A DNA stretch of 64,000 nucleotides, from positions 200,459 to 264,458 of the forward strand of contig DF236950.1 in NCBI GenBank assembly GCA_000708835.1, in the 5' to 3' direction. This stretch comes from Klebsormidium nitens (Eukaryota; Streptophyta; Klebsormidiophyceae; Klebsormidiales; Klebsormidiaceae). Under the pieces are notes generated by a model. It did not search any database. It was not told the origin of the DNA and saw only the letters and a list, made by a program, of their open reading frames with translations. Shown here piece by piece: positions 1 through 11,900 of the stretch. Within the stretch, counting starts at the first letter, position 1; each line of letters starts with the position of its first letter. A program made the translations under genes and the position numbers.

Positions 1-261
1 CTATACGTGGCACTCATCGGACGGTGCCAGCCCCAGCCAGCGGAAAGTTCGGGACCCCGAAATGTACCTAGTTAAAGTGCGCTTTTTGACAACGGGATGG
101 TCAATGTAGTGTCCGACTGCGCTGCCTTGTGGCACGTTCCAGGCAATGCAGCTGAGGGGCCAAGTGGATGCTGATCCTGCCATTCAATTGATATCGTGAT
201 CCTAGGTCCAGCATGTGCCTGCGTACGGCCCGCTGACAGAAGGCCGCCGTTTTCTGTGCAG

Positions 262-2931
262 CGTCAGGGGCGACCATCTTGCGGACCTGTCCAACGACAT
301 TCTGCTCTGCATGAAAGGCAAGCCGGTCGGCAAACACGTCGTCTCCGTCAAGGAGAGGCCCTCTGTGGACGGCGGCGGCGAGAAGTTCATCGAGCACTTC
401 GCGGAGCAGCACATGGGCGCCAGTGTCACGCACTCGGCTGGCGATCTTCTGAACGGGCTCTGGTGGGGCCCCAAGGGGCCGCGGGAGGGGGCCAAGTTCG
501 TTGTCGACGTGCAGAACGTGGCCCGTGTGGGTGCTTCCAAGGAGTACGGCCAGCCGCTCGGCCCCTACTTCAAGGACGTGGATGCGGCCTTGTTCCTGCC
601 GCCGGAGATCATGGACGCGCTGGTCGTAATCTACCGCATGATTGCGGGGGACGACGACCTGTTGCGCTTCCACCCCCCGCTCCTGGGGGTTGCAGGCGAC
701 CGGGTGAGTTACTGAGAGCTCTGTGTGCCTGGACGGATCATTCAAATGGACAGCCACTTCGACTCGAGCCCTGCTTGCGACTCGCCTCGACCGGCGGCGT
801 GCACATGTTAGACTCTTTGTCTCGAAGCAGCTCTGCTATTTGTGCTTCCAGTGGCGAGGCTCGAGCAAGCTTTGCTCTGTCTGCCCGACTGCGCTGCTTT
901 GTCGTACAAGCGCAAATTGTGCAATCAGGACCCCGAGCTGAATCTTGTCGTCTTGTCCTGCGTCGGCTGCAGATCCTGCTGTACTTGCCGGGCTTCCTCA
1001 GCATCGCCATCTTCCATTGCGAGGAGTGGATGTTCAAGGCGTACAACCCGAGCCTGTGCGACGTTCTGGGGCCGATGCTGAAGCGAGCCGAGGAGGACGT
1101 CTCCGTGTGGACCTTTCTGGAGACCACCGACACCGAGGTGCTGGCGCGCATCGCGCGGGATGCGGCTCCCATCATGGGCATGTCCAAGGAACGGTCGTCT
1201 CTCGAGGCGTTCTGCCACGACAAGGACCGCATGCTGAAGGTAAGCGCACGGTGCCTATCAATGTTGTTGCTCAGCACTAGACAAGGTCTCAGAGCTCTGC
1301 AAAGGATTTCTCATGCTTCCAAGCCTGCGGTCTGTGGACTGAGGTTCGTTCAAAGCAGCACGCCGATCCTGATCTCGAGCGCAGAGACACACTGAAACAT
1401 CGCGGCCCGCTTTTGCCCATTGCAGAAGTTCCGAGGTCGACGCTGCCATTGAGAAGGTTGCACCCGAGCAGGCACCGCGCCCAACTCGGAAGGGCAGGAG
1501 CAAGCAGGCGGCCGCGTCGAGGCGCTCTGTGCTTGGCGACGTCCCGCTCCGCGTCGTGGTCCAGAGGGTGATGGAGATCATCGACACCAACGTCCCGCAC
1601 GCTGTCTTTATTCTGGGGGGCCTGCGTGTCAGCTGCAACCACGCGACCCCGCAGCACATCGAGATCTTCGGGCTGAAGCACCGCTACACGATCCGCAGTC
1701 AGCGGCAGGAGGTACGGCTCGAAGTCCTGAGCAAGTGCTGCGATTGCGTTGCGGCCATAATGTGCTCCCTTGAAGCGATTTGCTTTCTGCCCGCAGCCTA
1801 ATCTCGCTTTGTCGCCTCGGATCGATCTTAGGCTGCACTCGACTTGCTGGCCAAAGTTATGAGTCCTGATCACAAGTCTTCTGAAAGGCTTAAGAAAGTC
1901 CCCAGCGCTGCGTCACTGTGGGAGGTGAAACAAGTGGGTTGCAAGAGCTTTGTCGTGCAGCACTTGACCCTTCAAATTCGTCATATGCAGGCCTTCAAGA
2001 ACACTTACAGCCCAGACCCCGGTCGACAAGCTGCTGCCAAAGTTCCACATGGAGAACAAAACGTTCTTCATCCTGTTGAAGGCGCTGCTCAACGCGATGG
2101 ACCGCAAGCATGTCTGGAAGGCTCGGGAGGAGTTCGAGGCCTTCGAGCGGCTGGTGCAGATCTACATCGACGACGGCCGCCGCACGCTGGAGCTCGCTGC
2201 AAAGGACCCCGATTTCTATGTGAGGCTGCAGCTGAACTGGACCGAGTCAATCTTGCTCATTAGCCTAAGTTTCGACAACCTTTGACTAGAGTCCCTTGGC
2301 ATTCAGAAGGTGGCAACAATGAGCACTGTGATAAGCGTCTGAGGCGGCGAGCCACGTCTGCGATTGTCGATGCTTGTGGTTTTTAATCGCATGTCGTCAC
2401 GAGCCGGCCTGAATCGTTTTAAATGGAACTTGCCACTCGGACCTTCATCTGGAGCTTGAGGGTTGCAAGATTTTGCACTACTCAGCTATTGTGCAAAACC
2501 GCTTTTGCGCTTACACAGCTAAATTCCGAGCATCGTGTTGTTGTCGGCTGCAGGAGATCGTCGAGCCGCTCGTCGCGGCGCTGGAGCGAGCGCGGTTGCC
2601 CATCGACACATGCGACGATTTTGTCAACTTCTCGCGCACGTACCTCTGCAACATCTGCGGCTTCGACATCCAGCACATGAAGTCGGTGTTCAACTTGGAC
2701 ATCTCGGACCCCGAGCCGCCGGAGTTTGAGGGCGGGCCCGAGGACCCGGCGCTCTGGGATTTTGACGTGTGCTTTGACTGCATGGAGACAGTTAGGGATC
2801 TAGGTTCGAGGAGGCGGCCGATTACCATACTCCCTAAGAAGGTGCAGTTGGTGGTGTTCTTCGGTCCGGATGTGTTGCAGGCGAAGTTGTCAGAGCACAG
2901 GCGGATCAATAGCTGCCATTGTGACGCTTGA
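262..2931 (+). CDS. Orphan protein with C-terminal Cys pairs, 5' end unresolved
   Basis: I do not recognise the family. Exons 262-703, 973-1239, 1436-1711, 2016-2219 and 2554-2931 join in a single frame; every internal junction is phase 0, giving about 522 codons ending in TGA at 2929-2931. The donors are CGG|GTGAGT, AAG|GTAAGC, GAG|GTACGG and TAT|GTGAGG. The acceptors at 972 and 2553 are good CAGs. Exon 3 needs a weak GAG acceptor at 1435 because the CAG a few bases upstream would hit a stop. The protein is mixed alpha/beta with no membrane segment. Its last exon carries two Cys pairs (LCNIC and CFDCM), perhaps a metal site, and a late CHC. The first exon seen needs phase 2 from the left, so the start lies upstream: possibly the ATG at 146 joined at a weak donor, or beyond the window. 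Exon GC content is clearly above that of the introns. Confidence 0.6.
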
Positions 2932-3410
2932 AACTCAGCGGACTTGCTTGCATTTCATGATAACATTCGGGCCATTGTAATTCGAGCGAGGCAATTGATG
3001 CGCGCAGCACGCGTTTGAAGATCGTCTTAGAACATCGTTCATCGTGGATGCTTGCGTTTATACGACGATCAAAGATGACTAGGGGCTCGATGTGCACGCC
3101 GTTGTCCTTCATTTCCTATAGCCCGTGGGCACGCACTTTAGTATATTCGATTTAAGCATTGGGATGAGAGTGACACCCAAATGGACGGCTGTGGATAGGC
3201 CCTGTTGGCCTCGTGGGTGCTACGGAATGCTGTGCGGGCCGTCGGATGAGGAGCCGCGCACCCCAGTGTCGCAATGATACAGCCAGATATTTACGATTCG
3301 ATGCAGTGCGACATGGGTGCGCCTGTGGGTGCAAGAGGCCTCAAGTCGACGGCTCAGATGACTCTGGATACTCGTACGGATTCGGTCGAAGATTCCCCTG
3401 CTGATTTGGG

Positions 3411-3666
3411 TGATCTTTTGGGTGGACGACTCACGATCGGACGGCCTTCGAAGCGACCTTGCCCGAGTCTGTGCCGTCCGATTTACAATGTAGCACCCCA
3501 GGGCGGCACCCGAATCTAGCGGCAGAATCCTGACACAAGATCGGGTCGGGTGGACCTTTGGGTGGACGAATCAAAATCGGACGGTCTTAAAATGGTTGCG
3601 TGACTCTGAGCCGTCCGATCGCCAATGTCTCACCCCAGGTCGCAGCCATATCTTGGCACAGAATCC
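3411..3666. repeat. Two degenerate copies of a ~137-bp direct repeat
   Basis: Unit 1 is about 3411-3530 and unit 2 about 3549-3666. Both run: TTTGGGTGGACGA, ATCGGACGG, CCGTCCGAT, CACCCCAGG, then CAGAATCC. The internal CCGTCCGAT and ATCGGACGG are inverted copies of each other, so each unit can also fold. A fainter third copy may lie around 3170-3300, which has CCGTCGGATGAGG and CACCCCAG. Confidence 0.55.
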
Positions 3667-3739
3667 GTACGCAGAATCGCGAACAGCGCGAATTCAAAAC
3701 CGAGTTAATCGTTCGATGTGTACACAGTGGTCGAGTACC

Positions 3740-4121
3740 ATAGTCACCGGATTGTGTATTGTACAATCCATGGCGGACCGGTCGATGGTACCAATTGTAC
3801 ACCATCCATAGCAGAGCAAAATTCTGATTGTACTGCAATTGTTTGTGCAGAGGTTATCAGTCAGAGGCGGAGTGCTTATTCTCTTCTTTATCCACCAATT
3901 TTACTTCATCGGACGACTCAGAATTCTTAGATAGTCATCCGAAGGTACAAACGAGCCCAAAACCCAAGCTTTAGTTGGGTTTTTCTTCAAATTCCAATAT
4001 TTTTGGTGAATATTGGTTCAGCCTACAATCAGGCATACAATCAAGTATCATTTATAAGAGCAGCGCTGATTGTATAAGATTGTACCATCCATGGCCCGGC
4101 CACATACAATCCGGTGACTAT
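3740..4121. mobile_element. Possible MITE-like element with 16-bp terminal inverted repeats
   Basis: ATAGTCACCGGATTGT at 3740-3755 is a perfect reverse complement of 4106-4121. Inside both ends are further related motifs (ATTGTACAATCCATGG, and GATTGTACCATCCATGG near 4079-4095) in opposite orientation. The interior is AT-rich with no coding frame. I see no convincing target-site duplication, so this could also be an old palindromic rearrangement. Confidence 0.35.
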
Positions 4122-4125
4122 CAAT

Positions 4126-4364
4126 AGTATCCCGGGTCCAGGTTTCAGCGCCAGTGTCAATCCGGGGTCAATTTTGACACCGCCCAAAGTTTTACTTTCG
4201 AAGTGGGTCTGGACTTGCAATCTGTGCCAATCGACACTGCAAACGGCGTTCACTAGTATCCCGGGTTCAGGTTTCAGCGCCAGTGTCAATCCGGGGCCAG
4301 TTTTGACACCGCCCAAAGTTTTGCTTCTGAAGTGGGTCTGGACTTGCAATCTGTGCCAATCGAC
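4126..4364 (+). repeat. 110-bp direct repeat, period 129
   Basis: 4126-4235 and 4255-4364 match over 110 bp with only a handful of substitutions; both start AGTATCCCGGGT and end CTGTGCCAATCGAC. A 19-bp spacer separates them. One frame is open through both copies, but it has no recognisable product, and I treat it as non-coding. Confidence 0.85.
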
Positions 4365-5334
4365 CAATGAGATCGCGCAGAGCTCCAAACGCTCTCTACG
4401 ATGAGCCCCCTAAAAATGCTATAAGATGGCAATATTTGGGGCCAAATGACATTTTTTCCGTGGGAATATCCTCCGAAGTACCCACCGAGTCCCCACATCG
4501 CCCCGGAGTTCCGCCGGCCGAAAATCACGATATCGACCGAATATGCTACGGCGCGCGCCCGAAATAAATCGGTCTGCGGCAAATTTCCGCCGGGCTAAAA
4601 AGCACCGTAACTGTCCCGTGCAACCTATTATTATAGGACTAGAGCTGTATATGCACACGCTTGTGTCGGACTCATGTTTTTGAAGTATGATGTGCAGATT
4701 TTGTAATATAACTCCACAGATTATCATCCGACATAGTAAATTCACTGGGCTAGCTATATTGGGCCGGTAGGGTCACGTTACTCACGTATGTCGCTTGCTT
4801 AGGCAATGACCGTCGGTCCCATGCAACAAAATGCAAGCCTTATATACGGGTGGATGCGATGGAAGGCTTCCACTGGCCTCAGCTGCGGGTGGCTATGGCG
4901 CACCTTGAAGAAGATACCAGCATCGGGACAATCGTATAATGTTATTACTGAAGTAAATTTGCCCACTGGCCGGGTCATCCAAGATCCATAATGTGTACAC
5001 GAGGCTGTGCTGCGCGGCAATCAGGATGCTTACCGGTATATCATGGTCAGGCATTACCACATATACGTGCATGGGGTCAAAATTTGCAAATGCCAACTAA
5101 ATGTAGGACACGAGCCTCTCAGAGGATTTGAATAACAGAAGTTTACACCACGAAGTACAGTATTTAAATCATAAACAAGGTTGCACAATGACATAACGTG
5201 TACCTTTTGTTTCAAAAACAATGCCAGCTTTGCAACTTACAGCTTGCAATGTTTTCTCATGCCCTCAAGATTTCTTAGACCCTTGCCTTTTTCAAAACTT
5301 GCAACACAGAACTAACTATCTATTTACAAGGTGT

Positions 5335-6901
5335 CTACAATTGGCGGAGGAACTCGGCGGCGGTGGACACGGCAGCACCGGTGATGGCGGCAGTGACAAT
5401 GTGGTTGTTGGTGCGGGCACCAGTCTCGCGGCGCAGAGAGAAGATGGCTCCGGTGGCACCGCCAGCAACAGCAGCGTTCACCTGAGGACACGAAATGGAA
5501 CGTACTTGAGATTCCAGATCGGTCAAGTTACGAACAAAGTAGCAATTCGATGTGCAAGTAATGCGTGCTAGGAGTGGAAGTGGAAGGGCGGCCATAGCAA
5601 TATGCAACTGCTAACAAAGGAAAGTCCCAAGCACAAATCTTCGTATGTCACAATTACATCAGTTGAAAAGCGAAAGCCGTGAAAAGCTATTTCCCCAGCG
5701 CTCTTCCCTAACAGCTCAACCCATCCAAATCAGGCCCGTACATCACTACATCCAAGAGGATTCGATCATTCTCAACAGATTGCTGAAGCAATTTCAATCA
5801 ACGGTACTCGGGTTATCCTTTCATTCTTGATAACCCCTAGGCTGCTCTACGGATGTGTGCAGACGGGCTTACCCAGTCCCTCCGCTCACGGACGCGCTCG
5901 ATGGCAATCTGCATACCCTCGTACACTCCAGCCACAGCGCCCCACTCGAGAGCATCGCTGAAAGCCCTCTTACCCTGCAGCCCAACCATAGTATGTCAGG
6001 TTGTGGTAATCTGCATTTCAGGCATTTGCAGATGGTGGCTATCCCTTGCAAGCCTATCAACAATGATCTTCGCACTGACCAGAAGCTGGCACTGATTGCC
6101 ACAAACTCCACTGCACTGCTCATTCGGGAAGTTTAGGATCTTGGTTGTCTCTTGCACGCCTATAGAAAGCTGACATCCACATTGACCAGAAGCTGACGCT
6201 GAGTGCACGACGAGCAGTTTCTCTATCTTGAGTTAGGCATAAGACAATGAGTGTCGGTCAGAACCAAGCATGGTAACAAAGCTAGCGCAGTGCAGTAGCC
6301 TAGACACTTACCGCGTTCTCAAGGTGGTGCTTGGTCACTCCCTCCCGTCTGGTAGCATCATAGGCCTCGTGTGCCAGAGCCTGAGAGGCGCCCACTGCAG
6401 AACAAGAAAGGAAAGGTCAGCCCAACAATGTTCTAACTTTCTAGAGTCAAGGTTCTTCCACAATGTCGTTCTTACTACAATCGCAGCCTGCAAGCCTGTT
6501 TCCATTTACAATCGCTTGATCTGTCTGCGTGGACAGGAAGTTAAGGTAATGAAGAGGACTTTCACAAGAAGTACTGACTCAAGCACATGGCACTAGCTTA
6601 CCTAGGCCGACATTGATAAAAGCTTCCAACACCGAGTTCGCAGTTGAATTGTCCGTGTTCAGTCTGATACGAGTAGGCAGCGCGACCGCTTTATCTGTGC
6701 CCCTGGAGTACACCATGATTGCTAGGGGTGAATCTGCAATAGGAAGAATGAGCGGAACCCCTCAGCTCCAAGTTTTCTTGACTCACCTAGACCAACATTG
6801 ACAAAAGCCTCTGCAATGCTGTTGCCAACACTTGAATTTGTGTTCAATCTGATCCTGTTCGGGAGTGCAATAGCTTTGTCGGTTCCCCTGGAGTAGACCA
6901 T
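5335..6901 (-). CDS. OEP16-type Tim17/Tim22-family envelope channel with a duplicated start exon
   Basis: Coding exons in gene order are 6787-6901 (start exon B) or 6602-6716 (start exon A), then 6312-6394, 5873-5974 and 5335-5481; all splice phases agree. One start exon plus the rest gives 148 residues, the usual length for OEP16. The C-terminal half has the glycine/alanine-rich hairpin pairs of the Tim17/Tim22/OEP16 family (WGAVAGVYEGMQ, AVAGGATGAIFS, VTAAITGAAVSTAAEFL). OEP16 proteins are amino-acid-selective channels of the plastid outer envelope; a mitochondrial preprotein-translocase relative is the alternative. Reading from a 5' exon that ends at 7492 in phase 0 runs into a TAG in both copies of the start exon, so I place the start at the ATG inside the duplicated exon. 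Both copies have that ATG and end in the same phase. Confidence 0.85.
6602..6733 (-). repeat. OEP16 start exon A (132-nt tandem exon copy)
   Basis: This is a complete exon with acceptor TTGCAG and donor GTAAGC. It carries 17 nt before its ATG at 6716 and encodes MVYSRGTDKAVALPTRIRLN and onward to INVGL. It has exactly the same length and phase as copy B. Only 53 nt of intron (6734-6786) lie between the two copies. Confidence 0.85.
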
Positions 6902-6918
6902 GACTGCTACGAAAGGAG
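6787..6918 (-). repeat. OEP16 start exon B (132-nt tandem exon copy)
   Basis: A second complete copy with acceptor GTGCAG and donor GTGAGT. Its ATG is at 6901, again 17 nt into the exon. It encodes MVYSRGTDKAIALPNRIRLN and onward to VNVGL. The two copies share the opening and closing blocks and differ in the middle (DNSTANSVLEAF in A, NSSVGNSIAEAF in B). Confidence 0.85.
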
Positions 6919-7491
6919 CTGCACCCATAGGTACAATGAGATCAGTAGACTACTACCTAACTTAGAATTACAATGTGACCTCCAACAGACCCGATCAAAG
7001 GACACCTTGAACTGTGCCGAGAGTTCTTGGCTGCAGCTGGATGTACCCTGCTTCCAATTTCGATGACCAATATAAAGGAAAGTAGACTGTCCCCGTGGAT
7101 CAAATTGCCCATCCTGTTGCAGACCATAATGCCAAGAGGCAAGCTTGACTGCCACCAACTTGCCTGAGATTATCGAAACAAAATAAATATGCGGTAAAAA
7201 CTTGAAAAAAGCAGAAACCCCCCAGATCAAACCAAGAACCCAAGACCTGGTCAATTGTGCCAAAGGAGCAACAACTAGCGGAGTCTCCAAAAGCTAGCTT
7301 CCATCCCCCCATCTCTTTTTCACTCAAACTCGCATTGCATATGGTAGAGTCCACCTGCTCATCCAGTACATGCGCCGATTGCATTCAGTATTTAAAGTCT
7401 CAACTCAATCCCTCCGCGCCAAATTGGCAACCACAGAGTCCTGAGCGCAGAACCGGCGAGAATCTCAAGCAAACCACGGAGCTCAACTTAC

Positions 7492-7615
7492 CTGAAGCTG
7501 AGGGAGGCTGAAGGAGGGAATGGGTACGACTCGGAGGGCGCAGGTGCTGAAGTGAGTTGTGCTGTAGAAAAGTCTTGGAAATGAGAAAACCGATGCTCGT
7601 CCAGCAGCCCACATG
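7492..7615 (-). other. Likely 5' non-coding exon of OEP16
   Basis: A strong donor, CTTCAG|GTAAGT, lies at 7492/7491. An ATG at 7615 opens a frame to that donor, but in the resulting phase both start-exon copies read TAG at their fourth codon. I therefore read this exon as leader sequence, or as a short upstream ORF. The transcription start is not visible. Confidence 0.45.
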
Positions 7616-8966
7616 GTCTTGAAAGCAGCCGTTGAAGGTGCATCTCTCCGCCCCTCAATTGCTAGGCCAGCATGGGAGGAGCATACGTGGCATGCAGCCA
7701 ATGACAGTGCCAGGTGTCTCTCACATGGCCGATCCGAATCAAGCTTCACGAGTCTCCTGGTGCCACTTGGCAGCACGGAAGTAGGTCCTGCAGATTCAGT
7801 CGCGCGCGCGTAACTTCTAAGTAGATTCGGTACTACCGTTGCAAGAGCCTTGCCGCCCCCCTGGGGGCCTCAGGCTTGCCAGCCTGCGCGCCAATGAAGA
7901 GCCGGTGAGGCCGCGGCCTCGCCGTCGAATCATGGCACACCAGTGCCGTCCTATCGTCCTAGTTGCCGACTTCAGCAAGGCCCAAGAACTCAAGCATATT
8001 CCTCATTGTGGAGACGAGCGCAAACCTCAGTAAACCGATGCCATTGAATGCTGCCTGGGATCTGCGGGGGATCTGCCCAGCTGTATTCAAAGGCTACATG
8101 GACGGGATTCGCCTTGGGGGACATTGCGACATGCAGCGGATGGAGTCTTGAAGTCTCCAAGAGGGTCGACGCCAGCCAGAATCGCAGGCAATCTCTCATG
8201 TTGTTGCACATTGTCCGCGGGGTTTATGCATATACTGTTTTTGTATGCATATACAGGCTTTAATGCAATAATCCGTTCGTATATGCAAACGTTAGAGCTA
8301 AACTAGACCAGCGCAGCTATATAGTGCATGGCACACGTGCGATGTTAAAGCTTGACTAGCTGGCATTGTTAAAGTGGACTAGCTGGCACTAGGGGCATGG
8401 GTCACAATCTAAACGAGCCTGCCAGGACTTAATTTCTACGCGATCGAAAGCAACCGTGTATAGTCTCAGTCTGCTTTCAAGCGTGAACCGTCCGCAGGCC
8501 GGCATAATCATGGATCAAGGGAATCGAATCAACGATCGACCATCTTGCTGAGCATTATGTGACAGCCGAGCATGATGGCAGTCAATGGAAAAATGTTCAG
8601 GTCGTTTGCTACTTTAAGCGTTTCGGTTTGCTGAAGAACTCTCAATGGCTCCGCTCCTTCAGATATTAAACAAAAGCCTTATGATTATGACCGCTATCTA
8701 TCTGATTATCATAGGCTAACGATAATGTAGAGCTAATTTTCAAGAAGCATCGCTTCCTCGATTTGCCCAGCCCACCTTCAAATCTGTCCAAGTCAACGCG
8801 ACTAACTAAGCACCTAGGCTATGAGTCAAACAGACCAAGCAAGCTAGGTCACGAAAACTGCCGCGTGCAAATGCAGATTGTGCCATATACAGAACAATAA
8901 CTGCTATAATAAATACAGTTAACAATACCTTCAAAGACGGCATTATCACCTTAGAGTGAGGCTACG
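7616..8966. other. Gene-free stretch between OEP16 5' end and MFS 3' end
   Basis: I see no coding exon. The stretch holds the presumed OEP16 promoter and the MFS 3' flank. Around 8220-8290 is a cluster of related ATGCATATAC/GTATATGCA words in both orientations. Confidence 0.5.
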
Positions 8967-11900
8967 TCAACCTGTGCATCCGAGTCTCCCCGAAAGTCTG
9001 AGCACAGCGAACACAATAACAACTAGCGCAGCAGGAACTGCAATGACAATGTACAGCGTGGAAAACATGTGCCAATCGTTCATCGCGCGTAGAATAAACG
9101 ACGCACTGGACGACAAGAGAGCAGTCGTCCCAAAGACGATCATGTCGTTAAACCCATTGACTATCTCCTTTTCCCCGGCTCGAGAGAAGCTTGCGACCAG
9201 GGTCGTTGCGCCAACGTACGCTGGAGCAAAGGAGTACAACCATGATAAAGAAACGAGTCCGAGGGCAAGCTGGTGCATCATCGCTTGACGAGGCACACAG
9301 ATGCGTTAATGTCAGGATCTGTTCCCATCGTTCTTCCGGCTCCGCAACAGGGAATCCAATACAAAAGCAGATTGAAGTGATTGAAAAGGGTTTCTGAAAA
9401 CGAAGGACCGTTGAGTCGTTGGAACAACGGAATTGGCTCCTACGTTTCAAATTCACACGAGACCGCCTCTCACTGTGCGGGTCGACGAGATTTCCCCCTC
9501 TTCGGCTTCAAAAGAACTCAGAATACCATTTTGCCCGTGCTAGTCCACTGCAACGAATAATTAAGTCTGCCAACAATTACTTTCTTTCGGTCAGCAAGAT
9601 ACAATAATTTTTATCGCAAACACTTTCTTACGATCCAAGCTCACGGGCAAGGCAACGGACCAAGACTGGTGCTCACCTAGATTCCATGCAATCCCCAGCG
9701 AGACGAAGCCAAAAACAAAGACGATGTACGAAGTGTTGGCGTAGAAGATGGCCGGCCCTGCTAGAAGAAATGCAAACCCGGCCACCATTGTGCCCTCGGC
9801 CGTCATGCGCTTTATGATGTACCCCGTGAAGAAGGAGGGCAGGAACATGGCCTGCGCAAAAACGGGGGATGAAGGATGACACTGCGAACGTCCTCACATG
9901 GATTGTTTGCAGAAGATACGGCACGTCGTCAGAAGACCCTTGGCCTTTTCACCCTCGGGGCGCAATACATGAGGGGACGAATCACGAGTACATGAGGCCG
10001 TAAGATTGTTCTCTAAAGGTAAGATCCTGCTTTGTTGGCCCGTAAACATTGATGCGCCGAGGATCTCTGCTGACGTTAGAATCGTCCGCAGTGACTTGTT
10101 GAAAGTGCCTGAGAGACACGCTGATTTGAAAGCGAAAGGAGGGGCTATACATCGGTCGAGGAAGACGGGGGGAACGAACGTTGTTTCTCATTAGATCGAC
10201 CACCGTGTTCTCAGTTTGCCGACAAAATTGTGCGATAAGTCTGGCTTTTGTAATCTGTTGGAGCGGGGGGGGCAGAAGAGATGCCGCTCACCTCGTAATG
10301 AAAGATGGAAATCAGCGACGTGTCGCTGAAGTCGTAGACCAGGTCTGCCGGCCCCTTCGTATCAACGCGTCTTGATCCTGCCAAACGAGACGGGTTCTAA
10401 GTGACTGATAGATCGAAACGCCCTATGAACTCAGATTAGATGCGCTATCCGCCTTTCAACCGAGCGTTCGAACGATCCTGGCAAGCAAGGCAAACGGAGA
10501 CTGCACCGCTCTGACCTGCCAAGTCTCCTCGAAGACGTTTTATATGATCCATTTCGCGATTGTATAAAGGGGTCCAACAGTGACCATTTTCTCATTGCCG
10601 GCTCACTTCTGGAGCGTTCTTTGGACACAAAGAAAGCGGAAGGTTTGCTTTCAAAACGACTCGGTAAATTTACCCGGTTGGACTGCCCGCATGGCCACGG
10701 GGACAACGACCATCATACCCGCCATGATCCCGAAAGAGATGGCGCCAGCCAAAAGCGCAACTAGGAATGGCGGCTGTCGGACGATCTTGACGAGGGGACG
10801 GACGTCCTCCTTGTGGAGCTGCACGGGAAGAAGTGCGGCTGCGATTATGATGCGTCGCGGCATTTAGCTTGGGATCGAGTTTTGCACGTGACTCGACCTC
10901 GATCAGGCTTTTGAAACGGTGCGAGTCACTAAAATCAAGAGTCAGGGTAAATCTAAGCGTCGGATACAGGGAACGATAAACCTGCAAGCTCCTTGAGATG
11001 TAGCACTGCATCAGATCTACTTACAGAATGTGCTACGTCAAGCGATGGTCCGTCATAAAATTTCAAGCGCCGACAGCAACAAAGATTACTGAACTCTTCG
11101 ACCTTTCGTCTGATGTTCGAAGACGCGAATGCGCTTCCGTTTACAATCGGAGCCACGGACAGAGCAGCTCACCGCCGCATGCGCTCGGGCGAGGCTCACG
11201 GACTGGAAGTCGATGCAACACAGCGCTGCCACTTCAAGCAGCCACATGACGGTCATGAGCATGTACGTGCACGAAAACTCGACGGAGAACGTGTGCCTCG
11301 TGAATCTGCGGACGATAAAAAGCGCTCCTTTTATGCACCATTCGAAGTCACAGAACCGCGCCATCCTGAAAGCATTCGACCTTCTGCCGCCCTCCTTTTG
11401 TCCCAAACTTTTCGTGTGGGAAAGATTCATGGTTTCCTAGGGATGGGCACATAGGCGGTCTCCCATCATTTCGCAAGCCACACAACCTCCGAGACTGTTC
11501 ATCCAGAGCTGCCCTACTCCATGTTGAAATGGACAAGGCTCGGCAGATGATACAACCTGGTTTCGAAAACAAAGTGACGAAAGGGTTTACCTGCTGACTA
11601 GCGGGCCAGTAAAGCCTGCAATGACCCCTCCCCCCAGCACGGCCGACACGGCAAACGAAATGTACTTCCGATGGACGAACTGCGTCACCTGAAGAAACGA
11701 ACGATGTGTTTTGAAGGGTGACCTTCAGAGCACGGGTGAATAGTCGCCTTGGCCGCTTGTTTGAGCCAAAAAAGGTTAACAGCGGATATTAAGTTACAGG
11801 AGGTGATTGGAAGAAGGGCCTTTCAAATTTATCAGTCTTTTAGAGACAACTGACATGTTTGATCTCTCTTATACGAGTCAAACGGTTTTATCAAACTGAC

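Larger units (their letters stand above)
2932..5334. other. Gene-free repeat-bearing gap
   Basis: No open stretch here looks coding. AT content rises sharply from about 3660. It holds two degenerate copies of a 137-bp unit, a perfect 16-bp inverted repeat about 380 bp apart, and a 110-bp direct repeat; each is listed separately. It separates the 3' ends of two convergent genes. Confidence 0.6.

Noticed and set aside
196-1395. 399-codon plus-strand frame
   Set aside because: It overlaps the multi-exon gene in another frame, reads through its introns and has Arg/Gly/Ala-rich shadow composition.
5853-6136. Plus-strand frames over the OEP16 exons
   Set aside because: They are antisense shadows of OEP16 exon sequence with no motifs.
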